A stretch of 64,000 nt of DNA from Cognatundibacterium rugosum (GCF_014284365.1 NZ_JACOGG010000006.1:1-64000), one strand, 5' to 3'; shown: positions 1-8,428, numbered from the stretch's first letter. The notes: generated from the sequence alone by a model not told the origin. Translations and numbers: made by a program.

Positions 1-93
1 GACTACATCCACTACTATAATCATGACCGTATAAAACTGAAATTAAAAGGGCTGAGTCCTGTTCAATACAGGAATCAGCCCTTGGCCACGTAA
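1..93 (+). CDS. IS3-family transposase OrfB, C-terminal fragment (cut by window start)
   Basis: Frame 1 reads 30 residues and then TAA at 91-93. The peptide contains YIHYYNHDRIKLKLKGLSP, the hallmark C-terminus of IS3/IS150 OrfB transposases, the end of the DDE integrase (rve) domain. The catalytic residues lie upstream, outside the window, so activity cannot be judged. It is too short to be found by a simple ORF scan. The gene runs towards the RND efflux operon, whose transcription converges on it. Confidence 0.88.
   Translation, partial: DYIHYYNHDRIKLKLKGLSPVQYRNQPLAT
40..81 (-). terminator. Intrinsic terminator embedded in the IS transposase end
   Basis: Arms GGGCTGA-N-TCCTGT (49-62) and ACAGGA-N-TCAGCCC (68-81) pair over 13 positions with one mismatch and a 5-base loop. 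On the minus strand the hairpin is followed by TTTTAATTT. It would stop transcripts arriving leftwards from the efflux operon, although it lies inside transposase codons. Confidence 0.6.
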
Positions 94-102
94 CTATCAA
101 GC

Positions 103-122
103 TGTCCAACTAAATGGGGTCA
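103..122. repeat. IS terminal inverted repeat (right)
   Basis: Twenty bases reading TGACCCCATTTAGTTGGACA on the minus strand, directly outside the transposase stop codon. Position and sequence match the outer end of an IS150-type element. The partner repeat lies outside the window. Confidence 0.72.
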
Positions 123-163
123 CTTCAAACCTGGGTGCCGTTTTTTTATTTGTCGACGAAGGA

Positions 164-3100
164 CTAGCGCCCCGGCAAACGGTCTCCGACTATCGGCCCA
201 GAACCACTGTATTTATCCAAAGCCAGATAAATCACAGGCGTAATGAACAGCGTAATCGCCTGCGAGAAAATCAAACCACCAACGACGGCAAGGCCCAGTG
301 GCTGACGCAGTTCAGCACCGGCGCCCAGCCCCAGTGCAATCGGCAACGCGCCGACCAACGCCGCCAGTGTGGTCATCATAATCGGACGGAAACGCTGAAT
401 ACAGGCTTCGCGTATCGCCTCTGCTGGTGTCATGTGTTGATGGCGCTGTGCATCGAGCGCAAAGTCGATCATCATGATCGCATTCTTTTTAACGATACCA
501 ATCAGCATCAAAATACCAATGGTCGCGATCAGCGTCAGATCTTCGCCAAACCACTTAAGCGTGATCAGCGCGCCGACTGCAGCCGATGGTAAACCGGCCA
601 AGATTGTAATCGGATGGATATAGCTCTCATACAGCACGCCCAGCAGTACGTAGATCACCAGCAAAGCCGCAACGATTAACACCACCTGACCGGACTGCGA
701 GTCTTTAAACACCGCAGCATCACCACCGTAAGACGTAATCACCGAAGGTGGTAATTTGATTTGTTCACGGTATTGTTCTATACGCCTGGTCGCTTCACCC
801 AGTGCCATATCCGGGGCCAGATTGAAGGACACCGTCACTGCCTGCAACTGTCCGACGTGGTTAATCGCAGTCGGGCCCACTGTACGTTTGACCGTCGCGA
901 TACTGTTTAAAGGCACCAGCGTGCCGGTATTGCTGCGCACATAGATGCCATTGATCGCACTCTCATCTTTACGTGCCTCGGCAGCCAGTTCCATAATCAC
1001 TGAATAGCTGTCAACACTGGTGTACATGGTCGATACCTGACGCTCACCAAATGCGCTGTACAGCGCTGAACGTATGCTGTCCATCCCCACACCCAGGCTA
1101 TTGGCGCGGTCACGGTCAATATCGACCGATGCCTGCAAACCTTTGAGCTGAGAATCGGTGGTCACATCTTTGAAGCCAGGATCATTGCGCAGTTTATCCA
1201 CCAGCTTAAGCGCCCAGTCATTCAGCTCACCCGCTTCCACACTTTGCAGGATGTACTGATACTGACTCTTACTCGGACGGCCTCCCAGCTGTAAGTTCTG
1301 GGTAGGGCGCAGGAATACGGTGATACCGGGAACAGCGGCGACTTTTTTGCGCAAGCCATCGACCACTTCCTTCATCGGCTTACGCTGATCGCGCGGCTTC
1401 AGATTGATAAACATACGGCCATTGTTCTGCGCACCGCTACCGCCATTGAAGGAGGTGGCGGTAGCCACATTCGGATCATCACGTATGATCTTCGCTACGC
1501 GATCCTGCAACACCACCATGGCCGGGAACGAGGTTTCTTCTGCCGCCTCGGTCGTCACATTGATCTGACCGATATCTTCTTGCGGGAAGAAGCCTTTAGG
1601 AATCACATTAAACAGGTAAGCTGTCGCTACGAAGGTAGCCAGCGCCAATATCAGGATCAGCTTGCGATAGCGCAGTGACCAGTCCAGGCCACGTGTGTAA
1701 ATGCGCAAGGACGCATCGAAGCCACGCTCAAATGCGCCTAGCATGGCGCCGACCAAGCGCGGTGGTGCAGCCATTTCATGCTCGCTCTTCAAAAAGCGGC
1801 TGGCCAGCATAGGAACCAAGGTCAGTGAAACGAAGGCGGACGCAACAATCGCCAGACTAACGATCACAGCGAACTCATGGAACAACTGACCGATCACGCC
1901 CGGCATGAAGAAAATCGGGATAAACACCGCGATCAGCGAAGTAGAAATCGAGATAATCGTGAAGCCAACTTCACGTGAACCTTGCAATGCAGCCTTGAAT
2001 GGTTCTTCACCATTTTCGACGTGACGCATAATATTTTCCAGCATCACAATCGCATCATCCACCACCAGACCCACAGCCAGCGTCAGACCCAGCAAAGACA
2101 CGTTATCCAGTGTATAGCCAAAGCCCCACAACAGACTGATCGCACCAACCAGCGAGACCGGCAGCGACAGCGTAGGAATCAGGGTGGCCACCATGCGGCG
2201 CAGGAACAGGAAAATCACCAGCACCACCAGGAAAATCGTGAACAGCAGCGTCAGATTCACGTCGTGCAAGGCATCGCGAATCGAGACTGAACGGTCATTG
2301 ACCAGATTCATATTCACCGAAGCGGGCAACTGGGCCTTGAACCCCGGTAAAGCGGCTTTGATCGAATCCACCACTTTCACGGTATTGGCATCCGACTGGC
2401 GCTGAATCGCCAGCGTAATCGAGCTCTCGCCATTAAAGTTTGCGCTGGTTTTGACCTGTTCGTAGCTGTCTTCGACCTTAGCCACATCGCGCAGACGCAC
2501 TACCTGGCCACCTTTGTTGCTGACCACCAGATTGGCGAACTCCTGTGCATTTTGCAATTGCTTATTCGCAGTCAGGGTCAGGGTTTGCTTATCACCATCC
2601 AGCGTACCAACCGGCGTATTCGCATTTGAAGTGCGAATAGCAGCGGACAACTCATCCAAAGTCAGATTACGCGCAGCCAGCGCATCTGGCATCACGCGGA
2701 TACGCACCGCATAGCGTTTGATACCGAAGATATTGACCTGTGCCACCCCTTCCAACGTAGACAAACTCGGTGAAATCAGATGCTCGGCATAACTGGTCAA
2801 CTCTGCCAGACTTAAAGACGGCGAAGTCAGCGCGATAAACAAGACCGGAGCATCCGCCGGATTCACCTTGCGATACGATGGTGGCGAGGTCATATCGATA
2901 GGCAGGGAACGCTGTGCGCGCAACAGAGCAGCTTGCACATCAACCGAGGCGGCATCGATATTCCGGTTCTGATCAAACTCCAGTGTCAGTGAGGTATTCC
3001 CCAGCGTATTGCTGGAACTGATCACCGATAAGCCGGGTATAGTCGCGAATTGCTTTTCTAATGGTAGGGCCACCGAGGTCGCCATCGTTTCAGGACTGGC

Positions 3101-3259
3101 TCCCGGCAAATTGGCATTGACGCTGATGACGGGTGTGTTATAGCTAGGTAAGGCCGCAATCGGAATATAGCGGTAGGCCAGAATACCCGCTACCACGATA
3201 GACAGATTGAGCAAGACCGTCATCACCGGACGGCGGATAAATAACTCAGATAAATTCAT
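164..3259 (-). CDS. RND efflux transporter permease, MdtC/MuxC-like (HAE-1 family)
   Basis: Inner-membrane proton/drug antiporter of the AcrB superfamily, 1031 residues, the usual length. It starts with the N-terminal helix motif LFIRRPVMTVLL. It has two large periplasmic loops, each followed by a membrane block, and the TM4 pair VDDAIVMLENI that carries the proton-relay aspartates. The second-half GIVKKNAIMMIDFAL repeat is also present. The sequence is closest to the MdtB/MdtC subgroup by eye (LPGASPETMA, YRKANP-like and IIRDDP stretches). MdtABC systems have two RND subunits; only one is present here. The start overlaps the stop of the adaptor gene by four bases (ATGA), so the two are translationally coupled. 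No outer-membrane channel gene follows; an IS end sits 41 bases downstream instead. Substrate unknown. Confidence 0.92.
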   Translation of the reverse strand: MNLSELFIRRPVMTVLLNLSIVVAGILAYRYIPIAALPSYNTPVISVNANLPGASPETMATSVALPLEKQFATIPGLSVISSSNTLGNTSLTLEFDQNRNIDAASVDVQAALLRAQRSLPIDMTSPPSYRKVNPADAPVLFIALTSPSLSLAELTSYAEHLISPSLSTLEGVAQVNIFGIKRYAVRIRVMPDALAARNLTLDELSAAIRTSNANTPVGTLDGDKQTLTLTANKQLQNAQEFANLVVSNKGGQVVRLRDVAKVEDSYEQVKTSANFNGESSITLAIQRQSDANTVKVVDSIKAALPGFKAQLPASVNMNLVNDRSVSIRDALHDVNLTLLFTIFLVVLVIFLFLRRMVATLIPTLSLPVSLVGAISLLWGFGYTLDNVSLLGLTLAVGLVVDDAIVMLENIMRHVENGEEPFKAALQGSREVGFTIISISTSLIAVFIPIFFMPGVIGQLFHEFAVIVSLAIVASAFVSLTLVPMLASRFLKSEHEMAAPPRLVGAMLGAFERGFDASLRIYTRGLDWSLRYRKLILILALATFVATAYLFNVIPKGFFPQEDIGQINVTTEAAEETSFPAMVVLQDRVAKIIRDDPNVATATSFNGGSGAQNNGRMFINLKPRDQRKPMKEVVDGLRKKVAAVPGITVFLRPTQNLQLGGRPSKSQYQYILQSVEAGELNDWALKLVDKLRNDPGFKDVTTDSQLKGLQASVDIDRDRANSLGVGMDSIRSALYSAFGERQVSTMYTSVDSYSVIMELAAEARKDESAINGIYVRSNTGTLVPLNSIATVKRTVGPTAINHVGQLQAVTVSFNLAPDMALGEATRRIEQYREQIKLPPSVITSYGGDAAVFKDSQSGQVVLIVAALLVIYVLLGVLYESYIHPITILAGLPSAAVGALITLKWFGEDLTLIATIGILMLIGIVKKNAIMMIDFALDAQRHQHMTPAEAIREACIQRFRPIMMTTLAALVGALPIALGLGAGAELRQPLGLAVVGGLIFSQAITLFITPVIYLALDKYSGSGPIVGDRLPGR

Positions 3260-4545
3260 GATGCACTCGCTGCAGAGGCGCTGTGTGCTTCAGCGGCTTT
3301 GGCTGGCTTGCCTTCTTTAGCCTCTTTACCATCCTGAGCTTTAGCGCTGTCTTTGTCATCCGCACTACGCTCTTTCAGCAAACCACCCGGACGCAGGTTC
3401 TGCTTACCATCCAATACAATTTTGACGCCAGCATCGACACCGGAAATCACCGCTTCATTGCCATAGCTTTCCAGCACAGTCACAGGTTTCACTTCGGCTT
3501 TTGACTCTGCATTCACGACATAGACCGACTTACCGCGTGCACCGACCACAATCGCATCCTGCGGCACTACTACGGCATCTTTGATGGTGCGCACACTCAT
3601 GTCCAGATTGACGTAAGCACCCGGCCATAATTTCATCTCTTTATTGTCAAATACCGCTTTGACTTTGACTGTGCCGGAGGCTGCATCGACCACATTATCA
3701 ACAAACTGTAATTTGCCTTTATATTTGCCCTGACCATCCGGCAGGCTGGCCTGCACAAAGCTGTCTGCATTACGCATACTTTGCAGCGCATCGTTCAGAT
3801 GGCGCTGCGGCAGCGGGAAAGTCACGGCGATCGGATCGATCTGAGTGATGGTGACCATAGGCGTGGCTGTCGCATTAGGCTGCACCAGGGACCCCACAAA
3901 CACGCTGATGATGCCGGTGCGTCCAGATGCGGGAGCAATGATGCGGTTGTAGCTGAGCGCGACCTTAGCGGCATTCACTGCGGCCTTATCCGAGGCGATC
4001 ACTGCCTGCTGTGCATCGACCTGAGTCTGTGACGTGTCGAGCGCACTTTGCGCGACAAACTTTTTACTGACCAGATCCTTGCTGCGAACCAGCTGACGCT
4101 GTAAGTCAGCCAGCGTGGCCATATCCTTGTCCAGCTGCGCCTGCGCCTTAGCCAGGTTAACTTCGTCATTGCGGCTGTCCAGCGTAACCAATAACTCACC
4201 GGCACGTACAAACTGCCCTTCCTTGATATGTACGCGGGTGACCGTGCTGGTGATTTGTGGCCGGATATCGACGGTGTTCAGACTGGACACCACGCCGTTA
4301 GCCTGCAGGCGGACTGGGAAATCTTTTTTCTGCGTCAGGATGGTGGAAACACTGACCGGGCGGCTATCGCCTTTACCAGCCAAGGCGCTGGCGGAAGCCG
4401 ATGCTGATGATTTTGCGCTGGCGTCAGCGTTCTTGGTATTGGCGCTTTCAGGATTTTTGGGTGCAGATGACTGGTACGCATAATAGCCGCCAGCGGCCAG
4501 GGCGGCGATCGCCGCAACGAGTGTGATGGTTTTCAGTTGGCTCAT
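3256..4545 (-). CDS. RND efflux periplasmic adaptor (membrane fusion protein), MdtA-like
   Basis: Links an RND pump to an outer-membrane channel. There are 429 residues with an N-terminal membrane anchor or signal (about residues 7-25) and then a Ser/Ala/Lys-rich linker. The body holds a split barrel-sandwich (lipoyl) domain with GQFVRAGELLVTLD, an alpha-helical hairpin rich in Gln and Ala, the NRIIAPASGRTG motif and the beta-barrel and membrane-proximal domains. The C-terminal 40 residues are a low-complexity Lys/Ala/Ser tail that is longer than usual. It is first in the operon and overlaps the RND gene by four bases. No cognate regulator gene lies in the window; possible operator sequences lie in the 295-base upstream gap. 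Confidence 0.92.
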   Translation of the reverse strand: MSQLKTITLVAAIAALAAGGYYAYQSSAPKNPESANTKNADASAKSSASASASALAGKGDSRPVSVSTILTQKKDFPVRLQANGVVSSLNTVDIRPQITSTVTRVHIKEGQFVRAGELLVTLDSRNDEVNLAKAQAQLDKDMATLADLQRQLVRSKDLVSKKFVAQSALDTSQTQVDAQQAVIASDKAAVNAAKVALSYNRIIAPASGRTGIISVFVGSLVQPNATATPMVTITQIDPIAVTFPLPQRHLNDALQSMRNADSFVQASLPDGQGKYKGKLQFVDNVVDAASGTVKVKAVFDNKEMKLWPGAYVNLDMSVRTIKDAVVVPQDAIVVGARGKSVYVVNAESKAEVKPVTVLESYGNEAVISGVDAGVKIVLDGKQNLRPGGLLKERSADDKDSAKAQDGKEAKEGKPAKAAEAHSASAASAS

Positions 4546-4772
4546 TTTTTCAATTCTTTTTTTACTTTGCGGACGCTAGGACTGACTTAGAGACATAAAG
4601 TTCGCAGAAGCTAAGCTGATTTGCGGTCAATTCCGGCAAATGAAGTAACAAAACCGGTTTCGCGAACGGGATCATGGCGAGTTAGTGAGCAAAGTACACT
4701 GTCGCGTCAAACGCTCATTTTGCCGATGTTTCACTCTGAAGTGCACGGCTTGCATACATTTTGTATGCTAAC
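4546..4772. promoter_or_regulatory. Upstream region of the efflux operon with two palindromes
   Basis: This gap must hold the efflux promoter (minus strand). It contains the interrupted inverted repeat GCATAC-ATTTT-GTATGC (4752-4768), which resembles the TetR-type AcrR operator core CATACATTTGTGAATGTATG, and a perfect 10-base palindrome AAACCGGTTT (4651-4660). A minus-strand TTGACG could serve as a -35 element, but no convincing -10 follows. The operator role is inference. Confidence 0.4.
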
Positions 4773-4800
4773 AAATAAAAAGCCAGCGTTTCCGCTGGCT
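4773..4800 (-). terminator. secF intrinsic terminator
   Basis: A perfect 8-base stem, AGCCAGCG (4781-4788) and CGCTGGCT (4793-4800), with a 4-base loop. On the minus strand it is followed by TTTTATTT. It lies 40 bases beyond the secF stop codon and closes the queA-tgt-yajC-secDF operon. Confidence 0.85.
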
Positions 4801-4840
4801 TTCAGTGTAGATACTTTCCGTTACACGATAAAGACAAGTT

Positions 4841-5779
4841 TTATACAACAGCACCGTCTGTATCGTCTTTTTCTTTGACCGGCTTGATCAGATCTTCTCT
4901 GGTCACACCCAGCCACATCGCAATCGCTGCCGCCACAAAGACCGAAGAGTAGATACCGAAGCAAATACCGATGGTCAGCGCCATGGCGAAATAGTGCAGC
5001 GTCGGACCACCGATCAGCAACATGGACAACACCATCATCTGCGTACTTCCGTGCGTGATGATGGTACGTGAAATAGTGCTGGTGATCGCATTGTCGATCA
5101 CTTCAGTCACCGACATCTTGCGCTGTTTACGGAAGTTCTCACGGATACGGTCAAAAATAACCACCGATTCATTGACCGAGTAACCCAATACCGCTAACAC
5201 CGCAGCCAGCACGGACAGATTGAATTCCCATTCAAAGAAGGCGAAGAAGCCCAGAATGATGATCACGTCATGCAAGTTCGCAATGATCGCTGCCACCGCG
5301 AATTTCCATTCGAAGCGTATCGCCAGATAGGCCATGACGCCCAGCACCACAAATAACAAGGCCATCAGGCCATCGTGGGCCAGCTCATCACCCACCTGAG
5401 CGCCAACCTGTTCTACACGCTGCTTTTTAACTTCCGGGTCTTTTGCAACCAATGCTGCCATCACCTGATCGGCCTGCTGCGTAGAACTCAGGGTTTTCGA
5501 CAGCGGTAAACGGATGACCACGTCCTGCGCCTTACCAAAAGTCTGCACCGAAGCATCCACATAACCCAGACTATCGACGGTACGGCGTATGCCGTCCACG
5601 TCTGCCGCCTTGGTGTAGCTCACTTCCATCACCGTACCACCGGTGAATTCGACGGAAAAATGCAGTTGTTTTTGTACCAGGAAAAACACAGCAGCGACAA
5701 AAGTCAGTGCAGAGATGACATTGAAAATCAGCGCATGGCGCATGAAAGGAATGTCTTTTTTAATGCGGAATAATTCCAT
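4841..5779 (-). CDS. secF: Protein translocase subunit SecF
   Basis: Inner-membrane subunit that works with SecD and YajC to pull preproteins through SecYEG using the proton gradient. It has 312 residues and six predicted membrane helices: one near residues 15-35, the first periplasmic domain with FTGGTVMEVSY at about 45-55, then five helices from about residue 135. Conserved SecF stretches seen include GYSVNESVVIFDRIREN and the closing AIAMWLG region. It follows secD by 24 bases in the same operon and is followed by an intrinsic terminator. Confidence 0.97.
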   Translation of the reverse strand: MELFRIKKDIPFMRHALIFNVISALTFVAAVFFLVQKQLHFSVEFTGGTVMEVSYTKAADVDGIRRTVDSLGYVDASVQTFGKAQDVVIRLPLSKTLSSTQQADQVMAALVAKDPEVKKQRVEQVGAQVGDELAHDGLMALLFVVLGVMAYLAIRFEWKFAVAAIIANLHDVIIILGFFAFFEWEFNLSVLAAVLAVLGYSVNESVVIFDRIRENFRKQRKMSVTEVIDNAITSTISRTIITHGSTQMMVLSMLLIGGPTLHYFAMALTIGICFGIYSSVFVAAAIAMWLGVTREDLIKPVKEKDDTDGAVV

Positions 5780-5803
5780 GATAAATGCCTGTGTCCTTTA
5801 AAA

Positions 5804-7678
5804 TTACTTCGCAGCGTCTTCGCTGGGTTTCCAGATCTGACCGATAGAAATTGTGCTCAGTTTTTTCTGACGTCCGTACCACAGATTCACAACACCGCGC
5901 GAGACAAACACGGATGAGAAAATCGAGGTCAGAATACCCAGGCAGTGCACCACGGCGAAACCACGGATAGCGCCAGAGCCAAATATCAGCAGGGCCAGAC
6001 CGACAATCATAGTCGTCACGTTAGAATCGAGAATCGTCGCCCAGGCGTGCGCAAAACCTTCTTCTATCGCCTTTTGTGGCGCACGGCCAGCACGCAGCTC
6101 TTCACGAATACGTTCATTAATCAGCACGTTGGCATCAATCGCCATACCCAGCGCCAGCGCAATCGCCGCGATACCAGGTAAGGTCAGGGTTGCCTGCATC
6201 AGCGACAGTATCGCCACCAGCAACAGCAAGTTAACCGATAAGGCCAACACGCTGAAGAAACCAAACAGCATGTAATAGGCGATCATGAACACCGAGATCG
6301 CGGCAAAACCATACAGCGTGGCATTCTTACCCTGCTTGATGTTTTCCACGCCCAGTTGCGGTCCTATGGTGCGCTCTTCGATGATTTCCATCGGTGCTGC
6401 CAGCGAGCCAGCGCGCAGTAACAGCGCCAGATCGGCTGCTGCTGCAGGCGTACCCATACCGGTAATATTGAAGCGGGAACCCAGTTCACTCTGGATAGTT
6501 GGCGCGATCAGAACTTCGCCCTTGCCTTTTTCAAACAGCACGATGGCCATGCGTTTGCCGACGCGGCTACGGGTTGCATCGCGCATTTTGCGGCCACCGT
6601 CACCATTCAGTTCAACCGATACCGCTGGCTGCTGGTTCTGGTCAAAACTGGCGGTAGCACCGGTAATGTAATCACCTGTGACCACCGGATCTTTAACCAG
6701 CATCAGCCATTCACCGTTGCGGTCAGAACGGAAACGTTCTGCACCAAAAGGTGCCGGTGTATTTTCATCCACCGCACCCAGTACGCTTTCATCCAGCACA
6801 CGGACTTCCAGGGTCGCGGTACGACCGATAATTTCTTTGGCACGTGCCACATCCTGCACACCAGGCAACTGCACCACGATGCGGTCAGGACCTTGCTGCT
6901 GGATGATAGGTTCAGCCACGCCAAGCTCATTCACGCGCTTGGACAAAGCCGTAATATTCTGTTTCACACCCTCACTGATGACGGCTTTCAAGGCTTCCGG
7001 TTTGAGTGCGACCTTCACTTCAAATTCAGTCGACTCTGGCACGTCCTGCAGGCTGACGTCCTGCATCTGATCAGCCAGCACGGCTTTCGCCTTGTTGCGG
7101 GTCTCCGCATCACGGAACTTAACAGAAATCACGTCACCATCGCGGCTCAAACCCGCATAGCGGATTTCTTTGTCACGCAAGCTGGTTTTCACTGTGGATT
7201 GCAGACCCTGGATCCGCTTGTTCATGACTGCCTTGGTGTCAACCTGCATCAGGAAGTGCACACCACCACGCAAATCCAGCCCCAGGTACATAGGCAACGC
7301 ATGGATGCTTTGCAGCCATTTCGGCGTATTCGATAACAGATTGAATGCGACGGTATAGGTCGGATCATTATGATCGGCATTCAAGGCTCTTTCGAGTGCG
7401 TCCTTGGCCTTGAACTGGGTATCTGTATCGGCGAAACGCGCACGTACCGAACCCTGCATACCGTTGAAATCATAAAAAATGCCGCTGTCTTTGAGTGCTG
7501 CCTGTTGCAGTACCTGCTCAACGCGTTTGCTCATGCTTTCATCGATCTTAACGGTCGACTTGGCGCTGCTGATCTGTACCGCAGGAGACTCACCAAAGAA
7601 GTTAGGCGCCGTGTATAAAGCGCCGAACAGCAGGGCAATCAGGATCAGGACATACTTCCAGAGTGAATAGCGATTCAT
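5804..7678 (-). CDS. secD: Protein translocase subunit SecD
   Basis: Partner of SecF in late steps of Sec-dependent export, at the inner membrane. It has 624 residues, close to the E. coli length. An N-terminal helix (about 8-27) is followed by the large periplasmic P1 region with GLDLRGGVHFLMQVD near 133. Then come a second periplasmic segment and five helices with GMAIDANVLINERIREE, the SecD counterpart of the RND proton-relay region. It lies between yajC and secF. The 77-base yajC-secD gap holds a strong hairpin, unlike the tight spacing to secF. Confidence 0.97.
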   Translation of the reverse strand: MNRYSLWKYVLILIALLFGALYTAPNFFGESPAVQISSAKSTVKIDESMSKRVEQVLQQAALKDSGIFYDFNGMQGSVRARFADTDTQFKAKDALERALNADHNDPTYTVAFNLLSNTPKWLQSIHALPMYLGLDLRGGVHFLMQVDTKAVMNKRIQGLQSTVKTSLRDKEIRYAGLSRDGDVISVKFRDAETRNKAKAVLADQMQDVSLQDVPESTEFEVKVALKPEALKAVISEGVKQNITALSKRVNELGVAEPIIQQQGPDRIVVQLPGVQDVARAKEIIGRTATLEVRVLDESVLGAVDENTPAPFGAERFRSDRNGEWLMLVKDPVVTGDYITGATASFDQNQQPAVSVELNGDGGRKMRDATRSRVGKRMAIVLFEKGKGEVLIAPTIQSELGSRFNITGMGTPAAAADLALLLRAGSLAAPMEIIEERTIGPQLGVENIKQGKNATLYGFAAISVFMIAYYMLFGFFSVLALSVNLLLLVAILSLMQATLTLPGIAAIALALGMAIDANVLINERIREELRAGRAPQKAIEEGFAHAWATILDSNVTTMIVGLALLIFGSGAIRGFAVVHCLGILTSIFSSVFVSRGVVNLWYGRQKKLSTISIGQIWKPSEDAAK

Positions 7679-7709
7679 AATTATCTAAGAATGGGATGCT
7701 GAAAAGCAC

Positions 7710-7740
7710 AACGCAGTCCACATTAAACATGGACTGCGTT
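7710..7740 (-). promoter_or_regulatory. Intercistronic hairpin between yajC and secD
   Basis: A perfect 11-base inverted repeat, AACGCAGTCCA (7710-7720) and TGGACTGCGTT (7730-7740), with a 9-base loop. On the minus strand it is followed by GTGCTTTTC, which is too weak for an efficient intrinsic terminator. It may give partial termination or shield the 3' end of yajC mRNA, which would make YajC more abundant than SecDF. That role is inference. Confidence 0.6.
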
Positions 7741-7755
7741 GCCTGTACGATGCGC

Positions 7756-8079
7756 TTAAATCGCCTTGATTGTGCCTTTTGGCAGCAGGGTCGAAATCGC
7801 GATTTTCTGCACCACGACTTCGGTACCGTTAGCGACTTCCAGCGTGACATAGCTTTCGTTCACCTTGGTCACACGACCCAGTATGCCACCGGCGGTGACG
7901 ACTTCATCATTCTTTGCCAGCGCATCCATCATGGATTTCTGTTCTTTCTGGCGCTTCATCTGTGGACGTATCATCAGGAAATACAGCACCACAAACATCA
8001 ACACCAGTGGCAAGAAACTCATCAGACCACCATCGACACCTGCACCCGCAGTTTGCGCATAAGCGTTAGAAATAAACAC
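7756..8079 (-). CDS. yajC: Sec translocon accessory subunit YajC
   Basis: Small single-pass inner-membrane protein of the SecDF-YajC complex. The chosen start is GTG at 8079, giving 107 residues that begin with VFISNAYAQ. It has GGAG at 8087-8090, seven bases upstream. An in-frame ATG 30 bases further up has no comparable ribosome site and would add residues not usual in the family. The order is a short N-terminus, one membrane helix (about 19-39) ending in the conserved FLMIRPQMKRQKE, then a soluble domain with VVTAGGILGRV. It is preceded by a long untranslated leader with its own predicted promoter. Confidence 0.94.
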   Translation of the reverse strand: MFISNAYAQTAGAGVDGGLMSFLPLVLMFVVLYFLMIRPQMKRQKEQKSMMDALAKNDEVVTAGGILGRVTKVNESYVTLEVANGTEVVVQKIAISTLLPKGTIKAI

Positions 8080-8312
8080 GTTCAGACTCCAATCGTTGTA
8101 ATAATCCACAGTATGTGATCAAACCGATAATCAAACCGACATACTGTTTTCGTTGCAATTCCAGATAAGCAGGATGGCAAATACCCGTCAGGCGGAAACT
8201 GATCCGGGCGGATGAGCCAGCTACGCGACTGCGCAAGTCAACTCTCCGGGAGGAATCACCGCAAGCCCACATCTGATGCCAAAAGCCATTTTTTCAATTG
8301 GCAAAGCGCCAC
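8080..8312 (-). promoter_or_regulatory. Structured 5' leader of yajC
   Basis: About 227 untranslated bases lie between a predicted promoter and yajC. Near its 3' end a 9-base stem ACAGTATGT/ACATACTGT (8108-8116, 8139-8147) encloses a loop with the tandem repeat ATCAAACCGA (8118-8127 and 8130-8139, plus-strand reading). Upstream, GCGG-TGATTC can pair with GGATCA-N4-CCGC, and smaller hairpins are possible between them. I match it to no riboswitch class or 6S RNA. Function unknown. Confidence 0.4.
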
Positions 8313-8341
8313 ATTCTAGCACCCGCTATCGAAAAAACAGC
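8313..8341 (-). promoter_or_regulatory. Predicted promoter between tgt and yajC
   Basis: The minus strand reads TGCTAGAAT, an extended -10 (TAGAAT at 8318-8313 preceded by TGC), with a weak -35 GCTGTT (8341-8336) at 17-base spacing. It would start transcripts near 8306, so yajC-secD-secF could be transcribed apart from queA-tgt. Confidence 0.42.
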
Positions 8342-8428
8342 GTTTTCCTGCTTTTTACTACCCTTTCCTGCTTTTCCCTGTCTATTTCAGCATCTCAGCA
8401 GGCAAGTTTGCTACTTTAGAGCGCAGGC
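8342..8428. other. tgt-yajC gap upstream of the predicted promoter
   Basis: There are 87 bases after the tgt stop codon. The stretch is rich in GCAGG-type short repeats and poly-T or poly-A tracts, but I see no terminator hairpin, so read-through from queA-tgt into yajC is likely. Confidence 0.3.

Larger units (their letters stand above)
1..122 (+). mobile_element. Right end of an IS3-family (IS150-like) insertion sequence
   Basis: Only the right end lies in the window. It comprises the last codons of the transposase OrfB (1-93), a nine-base gap and a terminal inverted repeat at 103-122, which on the minus strand begins TGACCCCATTTAGTTGGACA. A terminus opening with TG and containing an AGTTGGAC-like core is typical of the IS150 branch of IS3. 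The element extends left beyond the window, so its left repeat, target duplication and OrfA cannot be seen. It ends 41 bases from the stop codon of the efflux pump gene. Confidence 0.82.

Noticed and set aside
8080-8306. 6S RNA or riboswitch in the yajC leader
   Set aside because: I tried pairing it as a long 6S-like rod and could not form the central bubble structure; the conserved cores of TPP, SAM, cobalamin and glycine riboswitches are not present. It is kept only as an unclassified leader.
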